From contig JAUIKB010000260.1 of the NCBI GenBank assembly GCA_030430975.1, positions 1 to 7,539 of the forward strand: a stretch of 7,539 nucleotides of DNA, read 5' to 3'. Each line of letters starts with the position of its first letter. Positions within the stretch are counted from its first letter, which is position 1. The DNA is from Polyangia bacterium. GTDB lineage: Bacteria; Myxococcota_A; Polyangia; Polyangiales; Polyangiaceae. This document shows, piece after piece, positions 1 through 6,553 of the stretch. The notes under the pieces were generated by a model that had not been told where the DNA came from, searched no databases, and saw only the letters and a program-made list of their open reading frames with translations. Made by a program: the position numbers and the translations under genes.

Positions 1-773
1 GGAATGCTCAGCGCCAAGATGCGCTTGGTGACGTCGCGCTCGAGCTTGGGGAGCGAGAACGGCCGGTACTCGCGCCGATACTTGGGCAGCCACGCCCAAC
101 CGATCATGATCGCCAGTCCCACCCAGGTCGACATGAAGCCGGCCAGCCCCGCGCCGGCGATGCCCATCCGAGGCGCGCCGAAACGTCCGAAGATGAAGAT
201 CAGACACAGCAGGATGTTCAGGGCGTTCATCACGACCGCGCTGATCATGTGGACGTGGGTCTTGCCGATGCCGTCAAACCAGGCCTTGAACGAAAACGTC
301 ATCGCCATAGAAGCGATGCCTAGCAAGCGCCAGTTCAGATACGCCTGCGCTGCCGCTCTGACGTCCGGAACCTTGATCAGCACTTTGAGCGCGGACGGAA
401 GGATCAGGTATGCACCGAGCGTGAATAGGATCCCGGCCACCAACGAGAAGAACCACGAGTTCACCAGGACGCCGCCACAGCTCGCCTTGTCGTGCACCGC
501 GAAGCGGCGCGCGGAAATCGCCTGAGTTCCGACCGAGATGGCGCTGAGTGAACCGCCGAACAGCCACAGCAGGATCAGGGACGGCAGAAGAGCCGCCTGA
601 GCGTTCGACGATTCCGGCTGCGGCAGCCACGCAAAAAAGACGATGTCGATCTCATTCACGATGCTCTGCGTGAGCATCGCGATGACCGTCGGCATCGCGA
701 GGCGTAGGACCACCTTGTAGGGCGAGCCTGAAGTAACGACGTTGACGCCGGACGCGGCGGGGGGCGCAGCCAT
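1..773 (-). CDS. MATE-family efflux transporter, N-terminal half (3' end outside window)
   Basis: Integral inner-membrane antiporter of the MATE (NorM/DinF-like) family, which exports drugs, metabolites or other organic cations using a Na+ or H+ gradient. The frame is open from the ATG at 773-771 to the window edge, giving 257 residues, about half of the roughly 450 usual for the family. Visible family signatures are a first helix with AMPTVIAMLTQSIVNEID (about 26-43), VGTQAISARRF (81-91), a RLLGI segment near 149-153, and NALNILL followed by a GAPRMGIAGAGLAG-type stretch before the sixth helix. About six hydrophobic segments are present. The loop after helix 1 has an extra Pro/Gln/Ser-rich piece (about 51-60). 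No clear Shine-Dalgarno precedes the ATG, and no better upstream in-frame start was seen. The gene lies downstream of the kinase on the same strand, separated by 128 bases with a hairpin, so co-transcription is doubtful. The substrate cannot be told. Family assignment is firm. Confidence 0.9.
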   Translation of the reverse strand, partial: MAAPPAASGVNVVTSGSPYKVVLRLAMPTVIAMLTQSIVNEIDIVFFAWLPQPESSNAQAALLPSLILLWLFGGSLSAISVGTQAISARRFAVHDKASCGGVLVNSWFFSLVAGILFTLGAYLILPSALKVLIKVPDVRAAAQAYLNWRLLGIASMAMTFSFKAWFDGIGKTHVHMISAVVMNALNILLCLIFIFGRFGAPRMGIAGAGLAGFMSTWVGLAIMIGWAWLPKYRREYRPFSLPKLERDVTKRILALSI

Positions 774-837
774 AATAACGAAGGGGCCCGATGCTCTTAG
801 GGGCTCAGCGGCACGGAGCGCAAGAGCGTAAAGATCG

Positions 838-869
838 ACGCGGTGCTCGGACACCTCCGAACACCGCGT
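838..869 (-). terminator. hairpin downstream of the kinase gene, probable terminator
   Basis: A 14-base-pair stem (838-851 with 856-869) closes a 4-base loop about 33 bases past the kinase stop codon. Read as minus-strand RNA, the one imperfect position is a G-U wobble; read as plus-strand RNA it would be a C-A mismatch. This fits selection on the minus-strand transcript. The sequence after the stem on the minus strand is CGATCTTTACG, a weak U-run, so termination may be partial and some readthrough into the MATE gene is possible. Stem and strand asymmetry are seen directly; the terminator role is inferred. Confidence 0.55.
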
Positions 870-901
870 AAATAGCCTTTTATTCTAGGCAGTTAGATGC
901 T

Positions 902-3721
902 TCAGAGCGCCGCGCGCGTCGCCAGCTTCGTGTTGCCGGTGTACTCGCGGAGCATGGCCTGCGCCTCCGAATCGTCCGGCTGGCTCTTGACCAACTTGCG
1001 CAGTGTTTTCACCGCGTCAGCGCGCTTTCCGACGGCCCTCTGCATGCGCGCCAGATGCATCTGGTTCTCTTTGGTCGCGCCGAGGTCGACCCACTGCTGG
1101 GCGACGCGATACGCCTCGCCCCAACCCTTCATGCGCGAAGCCGCCATCGTCCAGGCCTTCATGACCTCCGGGTTCTTGCGATTGTTCTTCCCCAAGCGAC
1201 GGATTTGGTTGAAGCCTTTGACGCGCTTGCCTTTGTCCATGAGCAGCTGCGCCGACGCCAGCTTTTCGGAAACGTCATTTTGTTTCGGCTCCGCCCGAAC
1301 GTGCTCGTCGAGGTCGATATCCGGCTTGGCGTTGAAGTCCGTCTTGTCCGGCGACGGCGAATCCGCCGCGACCTCGTCGGCTGCACCAGGTTCGTCATCC
1401 GCAGCCGCCAGAGCGTCGGTCGGCTCGGCAGGCTCGGCGCCCAGATCGTCATCAGCCGGTTCCTGATCGAGATCGATCTCGGGCTCGGCCGGTTCGGAAG
1501 TGTCTTCGACGGCTGCAAGCGGCGCCTCTGGTTCGGCTGCCGGTGCCTCGCTTTCAGGCTGCGCCACCTGGGCAACTGCAGCGACCGCTGGGGCGTCTTG
1601 CTTACCGCGCCACTTGTTGATCTGTTGCGTGATGGGAGCGACCGCAGCGGTCGCGCGGGCGCGGACCTCTGGCTTCTTCCAGCTCACCGCTGTGCCCGCA
1701 CCGATGCTGATGGCAAGCGCTCCGAGCACCGCGTAGGCGACGCCACGTCGACGCGCCTGGCGGCGTGTTGGCTCGGTCAGGGCTTCTTCCAGGGCTGCGC
1801 GAAGCTCGGCGGCGTTCTGGAATCGCGAATCAGGGTCACTGTCAAGCGCACGACTGATCGTCTTGTCTACCATGGTGGGAATTCCTCGCATCGGTGCTCG
1901 CCTGCGTGGCGAATCTGGGTTGGTCTTGATCTTTTGTTCGAGCAATGCGGCAGTAGTGCCTGCCACGTGCGGTAGTCTTCCGGTTACCAGCTCGTAAAGC
2001 ACGGCCCCGAGTGAGTAGACGTCCGATCGCTCATCGGCGCGCTGACCTTTGATGAGTTCAGGAGCCATGTACTCGGGCGTGCCGTAGAGCTTGACGCCAG
2101 CGTCCACGTCCGACGGCATCTCCGCTTCGGCGGCGTTTTTTGCGCCACCAAAATCGAGCAGTTTCAGCACACCGTCGCTCGTCACGAACAGATTGGCGGG
2201 CTTGATATCGCGGTGAATCACGCCGGCGGAGTGCGCTACTTCTAGCGCCTTGCACGTCTGAATCGCCAGCCGACAGGCCTCCCGCCATTCAACGCCGTCG
2301 CCGCGCTCGATCATGCTGTGCACCGACTCGCCCTCGAGCAGCTCCATCGCGTAAAAGGCGCGCCCGTCACTTGTCAAACCGTAGTCGTACAGGTCGACCA
2401 GGTGCTTGTGGCGGAGCTTGGCAACGGCCCGTGCCTCGACTCGAAACTGCTCGGCCATGTCAGAATCGGTGTGCTTGGGTAGCAGCTTGAGAGCCACCAC
2501 CCGACCCAGGTCGAGATGGTGCGCCTTGTGGACGGTCGACATCGCCGACTTGGCGATCTGTGCGGTCAGCCGATAGCGAGTACCTGCCAGCACCGTGTCG
2601 TCTCGCTCCGGCTTCGGCGGCGGAGGCTCAGGGCTCTTGGGCAGCACAGGCGCTGTCGCTGGACTCTTGGTAGCGCTCGCCACTAGGTGCATGAACTCGT
2701 TGCGGCTGCGTGCTGGTTCCGCCGGATACAAGCGGTGCATCAAGTCCGCTATGCGAGCACGAACGCTACGCTGGCCATCTGTCATCGACGGCGCTTGCTT
2801 AAGGACGCGACTCAAATCGGTCGCGGCATCGGCGGCCGTCGGGTAACGATCCTCGACGTTGGGCGCCGTCATGCGAGCGATCACGGTGTCGAGTTCCTTG
2901 GGTCCGCCAACGAGCTGCGATAGCGGGCTGGGGCTGCGCTCCCCCGCCCCGACGGCCTTTTGGTGTTCGTCCGCGTCGCCCGACAGGAACCGGCGCCCGG
3001 CCAGAAGTTCCCACAGAATAATGCCGAGCGCGTACACATCTGACGGCGGGCCGCCCGGTGTATTGTTGGCCACTTCTGGCGCGACGTATCCGGGCTTGGC
3101 AAAGACGATGCCTGCCACGGTCTGACAGCGACGGTTTTCGCCACGCGCTGTGCCGAAGTCGATCAGCTTCGGATCGCCACCGTAGCCAACCATGATGTTC
3201 TGGGGGCTCAGATCGCGATGCACTATCTCGAGGGCTCGCCCGCTGGCGTCTTGGCACTTGTGCACGTATCCGAGGGCGTCACCGAGGGCGACGCCGAGGG
3301 CTGCTACTTCTGCCCAGGTAATGCGCACCTTGAGCGCCTTGGCTCGATTGCGGATCTCACCGAGGTTGCGACCCTCGATGTGCTCGAGGACGACGAACGG
3401 GTTGCCGTCCGTATCCTTGGAAGCCTCGAGCACCTGCGCGACACCAGGGTGCCGAAGCTGCGACTGGATGCGTGCTTCGTCGAGGAAGCGCGCGAGAAAC
3501 GACTTGTCGTCGGAATGGTCGCGGCGAATGATTTTCACCACGACCGGTCGCTCGGCACCTTCGATGGCGCCGCTACTCGCCAGAAAGACCTCGCCCATGC
3601 CCCCGCGAGCGATCTGGCGGAGCAACGTCAGGTGCCCGAAGGCCCTCGGAAGCACATCCTGAGGCTCGGCCGTTTGCTCCTGTGATTTCAGGCACTTATC
3701 GCTGGTGGCGGAAGTTGACAT
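902..3721 (-). CDS. tandem-domain Ser/Thr protein kinase with transmembrane helix and TPR-like C-terminus
   Basis: A 939-residue Hanks-type kinase with two kinase domains. Domain 1 (about 28-308): glycine loop ARGGMGEV (G40, G41, G43), ATP-anchoring K63, helix-C E82, catalytic HRDLSPQN (168-175, Ser where Lys is usual), DFG 188-190, APE 214-216. A Pro-rich linker (about 354-375) leads to domain 2 (about 383-648): K412, E429, HRDIKPAN (503-510), DFG 523-525, GTPEYMAPE (547-555), but the glycine loop reads IAKSAMSTV with no glycine. After a basic stretch there is one membrane helix (about 660-680), an acidic Glu/Asp/Pro/Ala spacer (about 723-811) and a helical TPR-like region (about 816-939), predicted to lie outside the cytoplasm. 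The ATG at 3721 was chosen because the 47 codons upstream in frame look non-coding and overlap the start of the divergent gene; it has no obvious Shine-Dalgarno. Targets and signal are unknown. Known from the family: HRD(V/L)SPQN kinases are common in myxobacteria and can be active. Confidence 0.93.
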   Translation of the reverse strand: MSTSATSDKCLKSQEQTAEPQDVLPRAFGHLTLLRQIARGGMGEVFLASSGAIEGAERPVVVKIIRRDHSDDKSFLARFLDEARIQSQLRHPGVAQVLEASKDTDGNPFVVLEHIEGRNLGEIRNRAKALKVRITWAEVAALGVALGDALGYVHKCQDASGRALEIVHRDLSPQNIMVGYGGDPKLIDFGTARGENRRCQTVAGIVFAKPGYVAPEVANNTPGGPPSDVYALGIILWELLAGRRFLSGDADEHQKAVGAGERSPSPLSQLVGGPKELDTVIARMTAPNVEDRYPTAADAATDLSRVLKQAPSMTDGQRSVRARIADLMHRLYPAEPARSRNEFMHLVASATKSPATAPVLPKSPEPPPPKPERDDTVLAGTRYRLTAQIAKSAMSTVHKAHHLDLGRVVALKLLPKHTDSDMAEQFRVEARAVAKLRHKHLVDLYDYGLTSDGRAFYAMELLEGESVHSMIERGDGVEWREACRLAIQTCKALEVAHSAGVIHRDIKPANLFVTSDGVLKLLDFGGAKNAAEAEMPSDVDAGVKLYGTPEYMAPELIKGQRADERSDVYSLGAVLYELVTGRLPHVAGTTAALLEQKIKTNPDSPRRRAPMRGIPTMVDKTISRALDSDPDSRFQNAAELRAALEEALTEPTRRQARRRGVAYAVLGALAISIGAGTAVSWKKPEVRARATAAVAPITQQINKWRGKQDAPAVAAVAQVAQPESEAPAAEPEAPLAAVEDTSEPAEPEIDLDQEPADDDLGAEPAEPTDALAAADDEPGAADEVAADSPSPDKTDFNAKPDIDLDEHVRAEPKQNDVSEKLASAQLLMDKGKRVKGFNQIRRLGKNNRKNPEVMKAWTMAASRMKGWGEAYRVAQQWVDLGATKENQMHLARMQRAVGKRADAVKTLRKLVKSQPDDSEAQAMLREYTGNTKLATRAAL

Positions 3722-3860
3722 GCGCCGATAGTGGACAATGTAGGATAAGGTGGCCAAGAAACTGACACCAACACACACATTTCGCTTGCGGGGAACAAGC
3801 GCCCAGCGGGGGGTGTTGAGCTTCGGGAAGTCGCGACTATGCTCGGCTCCCGTATCCACC
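3722..3860. promoter_or_regulatory. divergent intergenic region with candidate promoters for the kinase and the secreted protein
   Basis: This 139-base region separates two head-to-head genes and is less GC-rich than the flanking genes, with an AC-rich run at 3761-3780. Candidate sigma70-like boxes on the minus strand are TTGGTG (complement of 3766-3771) and TATCCT (complement of 3742-3747), spaced 18 bases, which would give the kinase a short leader. On the plus strand TTGAGC (3816-3821) and TATGCT (3838-3843), spaced 16 bases, would start the secreted-protein transcript about 10 bases before its ATG. Neither gene has a clear Shine-Dalgarno, consistent with very short leaders. The boxes are weak matches, and their use is inferred. 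Confidence 0.4.
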
Positions 3861-4352
3861 ATGTCGTCCCGCCGTCACTCCTCGCATCGCTGGCTCTTGC
3901 AGAGCCTATGGCTGGTGCTCGTGATGGGGATCTGGGGCATGCCCGCGACCGCGCTGGCTCAGTCGCCGATCTGCGTCTCAGAAGCGATGACGATGTGGGA
4001 GGAAACCAGCGCCACGACCGACTGTGAACAGACGGAACGCAGCGGTGATAGCAGCGCTATCCCTATCTGCGGCGAGAACGCTGAGTCCACGGTCGCCCCG
4101 CCGCCGATCGTTTATCGGCAGGACGGCGTGATCTCAGAATGTGCCGATGCCGACGCCGATGTAGACAGCGACGACGCTCCCCCCGCCCAGGTCGAAGCGA
4201 CTTGGAGTGACGGTCTGACCGCCGGCTGGTTCTCAGCTGCCCAGTGGCCGTACGGCGGCACCGCCGACCACCTGCCGCGTGACCAGCACGCGTCCGGCCC
4301 GCACAGCCTAGACCGACACCCGGACTTGCGACCGCCGATCGCGCGCGGCTGA
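3861..4352 (+). CDS. small secreted protein of unknown function
   Basis: A 163-residue protein I do not recognise. It begins with a classical signal peptide: a basic, His/Ser-rich n-region (SRRHSSHR), a hydrophobic core (about 10-27) and PATALAQ, with probable cleavage after ALA near residue 33. The mature part starts QSPICV, has four cysteines in its first half (two short Cys-containing segments, then ICGENAEST and an ECADADADVDSDD acidic stretch), and is rich in Glu, Asp, Ser and Thr. The last 35 or so residues become rich in Pro, His, Arg and Asp, unlike the start, and resemble out-of-frame translation; decay or a frameshift of the original C-terminus is possible, but no single shift restores a long frame. 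The ATG at 3861 was chosen because the signal peptide begins there; a GTG in frame at 3750 would add 37 residues ahead of it. The gene is divergent from the kinase, and 192 bases separate it from the triple-DsbA gene downstream on the same strand. Secretion is well supported; function is unknown. Confidence 0.62.
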   Translation: MSSRRHSSHRWLLQSLWLVLVMGIWGMPATALAQSPICVSEAMTMWEETSATTDCEQTERSGDSSAIPICGENAESTVAPPPIVYRQDGVISECADADADVDSDDAPPAQVEATWSDGLTAGWFSAAQWPYGGTADHLPRDQHASGPHSLDRHPDLRPPIARG

Positions 4353-4442
4353 TCCACGCACCAGTCGCGTGTAGCGGCCGGTCATCTAGAGCTTCGTCCG
4401 AGTGCATCCGCATTCGGTCTACCCACCTTTACGCTGCCCTAG

Positions 4443-4478
4443 CGGCGGCACCGCCGTCGTCGTTCATCCTGAACGGCG
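4443..4478. promoter_or_regulatory. two adjacent dyad-symmetric elements upstream of the triple-DsbA gene
   Basis: Element A (4443-4456) is CGGCGGCACCGCCG, two perfect 6-base arms around a 2-base centre; the identical 14 bases also occur at 4253-4266 in the end of the preceding gene. Element B (4461-4475) is CGTTCATCCTGAACG, perfect 6-base arms around 3 bases, extendable in RNA to nine pairs (4458-4466 with 4470-4478, one G-U). No T-run follows either. They lie about 70-100 bases before the ATG at 4545 and could be operator sites for a dimeric regulator, or hairpins ending the upstream transcript. Symmetry is seen; function is inference. Confidence 0.35.
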
Positions 4479-4544
4479 CCGCACCTCGATCTCGAGTCGC
4501 GGGCATCCGCGTCTCACCACTTCAGTATCTGGAGACTAATTACC

Positions 4545-6491
4545 ATGAACAAAGGAACCGCTATTGTCGGCTTCTTCCTCTGCTTCTTAGCGGGGATGGG
4601 GTTGATGTACGGAATCGATCGGAAGAATCCGACCGGAATTGAAGCCGAATCGGTGGCAGCTGCTGGGTCACTCGACCACAGCGCGGCCGTCATCCCCGTC
4701 ACCAAAGACGATCCGCAGTGGGGCAACGCAGACGCCCCGGTCACGATCGTCGAGTTCAGTGACTTCGAGTGCCCCTTCTGCGGGCGCGTTAACCCGACCA
4801 TCAAGCAGCTCAAGGCGAAGTACGGTCCCAAGAAGATCCGTTTCGTCTGGAAGCACCAGCCACTGCCCTTCCACAAGAACGCCAAGCCGGCGCACGAGGC
4901 TGCAGCCGTCGTGATGCAGGTCGCGGGCAGCGAAGCGTTTTGGAAGTTCCACGACAACGCCTTCGCCAACCGCACGGCACTGACCCCGGCCAACTTCGAG
5001 AAGTGGGCCGTCGAAGCTGGCGCCGACCTCGCCAAGTTCAAGGCAGGGGTTGCGGCCAAGAAGGGCGCACCCAAAGTCGCCGCCGATCAGGCGATCGCAC
5101 GCAAGGTGGGCGCGACGGGAACCCCGGCGTTCCGTATCAACGGCGTCACGCTCAGTGGTGCTCAGCCTGTGGACAAGTTCACGGCCGTCATCGATCAGCA
5201 GCTCGCCGAGGCGCAGAAGCTGATCGCGTCCGGAACCAAGCCCTCCGAGGTGTACGTCAAGCTGACCAACAAGAACGCCAAGGCAGCACCAACCGCACCC
5301 GACGCCAAGAAGAACGAGCCCAAGAAGGAAGACACCACCGTCTGGAAGGTCCCGGTTTCGAAGGACGATCCGATCAAGGGTAAGAAGGACGCCCTCGTAA
5401 CGATCATCGAGTTCAGCGACTACCAGTGCCCCTTCTGCAAGAAGGTCAACCCGACCATGAAGCAGATCATGGACACGTATAAGGATGACGTCCGGATCGT
5501 GTGGAAGGACAACGCCTTGCCCTTCCATCCTCGCGCCAAGCCCGCCGCACACGTGGCGATCGCGGCGTACAAGGCGAAGGGTGACAAGGCATTCTGGGAA
5601 GCCCACGACAAGCTGTTCGCTAGCCAGCCCAAGCTCGAAGACGCCGACCTAGAGCGGATCTCCGGGGAGCTCGGTCTGAACTGGGCCCAGGTCAAGGCCG
5701 CGATCGACGGTGGCAAGTACAACGCCATGATCGACGCGGACATGGATCTGGCTTCGGACGTCAACGCCCGCGGCACACCGCACTTCTTCGTCAACGGGCG
5801 TCGCATCTCCGGTGCTCAGCCCTTCGAGAACTTCAAGAAGCTCATCGACGAGGGCCTCGCCAAGGCTAAGGCGCTCGTCGCCAAGGGCACGCCTCGCGCC
5901 AAGGTGTACGACGAGATCATGAAGACGGCGAAGGGTCCGCCCCCGCCAGAGAAGAAGGACGTCCCCGCACCTCCGGCCACCTCGCCGTTCAAGGGCGGCA
6001 AGAATGCCAAGATCGTCATCCAGGAGTTCTCGGACTTCCAGTGCCCCTTCTGCTCGCGCGTCAATCCGACGATCAAGCAGATCCAGGACGAGTTCGGCGA
6101 CAAGGTCAAGATCGTCTGGCGTAACCTGCCGCTCAAGTTCCACAAGGACGCGCCGCTCGCGGCAGAGGCAGCACTCGAAGCTCATGCGCAAAAGGGCAAC
6201 AAGGGATTCTGGGACTATCACGACAAGCTGTTCGCGAACCAGAAGACACCCGACGGCCTGAAGCGCGCCGGGCTCGAGAAGTACGCCGAAGAGCTCGGCC
6301 TCGACATGGCTAAGTTCAAGGCTGCACTCGACAGCAACAAGCACAAGGCCAAGGTCGATGCGGACATGGCGGTGGCCCAGAAAGCCGGAATCACCGGCAC
6401 GCCAGGCTTCACCGTCAACGGCTACTGGATCAGCGGAGCTCAGCCGTTCGGCAAGTTCAAGAAGCTGATCAAGCTGGCCATGAAGCAGTAG
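4545..6491 (+). CDS. triple-domain DsbA-like thiol-disulfide oxidoreductase
   Basis: A 648-residue protein with three consecutive DsbA/Thioredoxin_4-type domains, roughly 50-230, 269-448 and 478-648. Each has the EFSD[FY][EQ]CPFC active site (Cys pairs 76/79, 295/298, 500/503), the following VNPT[IM]KQ helix, a VW[KR] strand, a [FW]HD..FA motif and a cis-proline GTP (P194, P412, P620) followed by an NG....SGAQP signature. All three therefore keep the residues needed for redox activity. An N-terminal hydrophobic segment (7-24) without a lipobox or clear cleavage site suggests a signal anchor or signal peptide, placing the domains outside the cytoplasm. Lys/Ala/Pro/Glu-rich linkers separate the domains. 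Single-domain relatives are about 200 residues. GGAG at 4531-4534, ten bases before the ATG, supports the start. Known of the family: such enzymes oxidise, reduce or isomerise disulfides; which direction applies here is not visible, and no DsbB/DsbD partner gene is in the window. The convergent neighbour is a very cysteine-rich secreted protein. Confidence 0.93.
   Translation: MNKGTAIVGFFLCFLAGMGLMYGIDRKNPTGIEAESVAAAGSLDHSAAVIPVTKDDPQWGNADAPVTIVEFSDFECPFCGRVNPTIKQLKAKYGPKKIRFVWKHQPLPFHKNAKPAHEAAAVVMQVAGSEAFWKFHDNAFANRTALTPANFEKWAVEAGADLAKFKAGVAAKKGAPKVAADQAIARKVGATGTPAFRINGVTLSGAQPVDKFTAVIDQQLAEAQKLIASGTKPSEVYVKLTNKNAKAAPTAPDAKKNEPKKEDTTVWKVPVSKDDPIKGKKDALVTIIEFSDYQCPFCKKVNPTMKQIMDTYKDDVRIVWKDNALPFHPRAKPAAHVAIAAYKAKGDKAFWEAHDKLFASQPKLEDADLERISGELGLNWAQVKAAIDGGKYNAMIDADMDLASDVNARGTPHFFVNGRRISGAQPFENFKKLIDEGLAKAKALVAKGTPRAKVYDEIMKTAKGPPPPEKKDVPAPPATSPFKGGKNAKIVIQEFSDFQCPFCSRVNPTIKQIQDEFGDKVKIVWRNLPLKFHKDAPLAAEAALEAHAQKGNKGFWDYHDKLFANQKTPDGLKRAGLEKYAEELGLDMAKFKAALDSNKHKAKVDADMAVAQKAGITGTPGFTVNGYWISGAQPFGKFKKLIKLAMKQ
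4689..6488 (+). repeat. three-fold internal repeat encoding the DsbA-like domains
   Basis: Three coding units of about 200-217 codons follow one another, beginning near 4689, 5340 and 5970. The active-site bases TGCCCCTTCTGC are identical in all three (4770-4781, 5427-5438, 6042-6053), and the cis-Pro regions are 218 and 208 codons apart. Units 1 and 2 also share a C-terminal extension (residues 221-240 and 439-458, with a [IV]A.GT....VY core) that unit 3 lacks. The protein similarity is clear, while the DNA has diverged between units, so the duplication is not recent. Confidence 0.85.
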
Positions 6492-6496
6492 CAAGC

Positions 6497-6549
6497 CTGA
6501 TGTGCGGGGCGCTCGCTCCGCACATCAGCCAGCCGCCTGCGCGGCTGAT
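6497..6549 (+). other. two adjacent hairpins after the triple-DsbA stop codon, with an alternative pairing
   Basis: Hairpin 1 has an 11-base perfect stem (6497-6507 with 6518-6528), extendable inward by a G-U and two G-C pairs to a 4-base loop. Hairpin 2 pairs CAGCCGC (6530-6536) with GCGGCTG (6541-6547) around CTGC. A competing pairing of ATCAGCC (6524-6530) with GGCTGAT (6543-6549) would open both. Neither is followed by a T-run, so they may stabilise the 3' end of the mRNA or help termination with the hairpin downstream. Pairings are seen; roles are inferred. Confidence 0.45.
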
Positions 6550-6553
6550 TCGG

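Noticed and set aside
4..525. Plus-strand open frame of 173 codons
   Set aside because: It is antisense to the MATE transporter, whose minus-strand translation has clear family motifs; this frame gives a low-complexity Arg/Ser/Pro-rich product.
897..1975. Plus-strand open frames opposite the kinase C-terminus
   Set aside because: They mirror the TPR-like and acidic parts of the kinase and give Ser/Ala- or Arg/Leu-rich products with no family features.
3750..3860. Longer start (GTG at 3750) for the secreted protein
   Set aside because: It would put 37 basic, unremarkable residues in front of a well-formed signal peptide.
3722..3862. Longer kinase N-terminus from the ATG at 3862
   Set aside because: The added 47 residues show no domain or targeting feature, lie in DNA that looks intergenic, and overlap the start of the divergent secreted gene.
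4140..4182. DADADVDSDD in the secreted protein as a calcium-binding loop
   Set aside because: It lacks the Gly and the spacing of EF-hand or thrombospondin type 3 loops; an acidic stretch alone is not enough.
4390..4539. Open plus-strand stretch of 49 codons in the gap before the triple-DsbA gene
   Set aside because: No ATG, no ribosome site and no recognisable similarity; stops in the frame upstream prevent joining it to the secreted gene by one frameshift.
4545..4620. Lipoprotein signal at Cys13 of the triple-DsbA protein
   Set aside because: The residues before Cys13 (GFFL) do not fit a lipobox, which needs small residues just before the Cys.
4668..5606. Minus-strand open frame of 312 codons opposite the triple-DsbA gene
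   Set aside because: The plus-strand frame has three conserved DsbA-like domains; the antisense product is a Leu/Gly/Arg/Asp-rich shadow common in GC-rich genes.
5649..6494. Minus-strand open frame of 281 codons opposite domains 2 and 3 of the DsbA-like gene
   Set aside because: Same reason: a Leu/Glu/Arg-rich shadow with no start-site signal and no recognisable domain.
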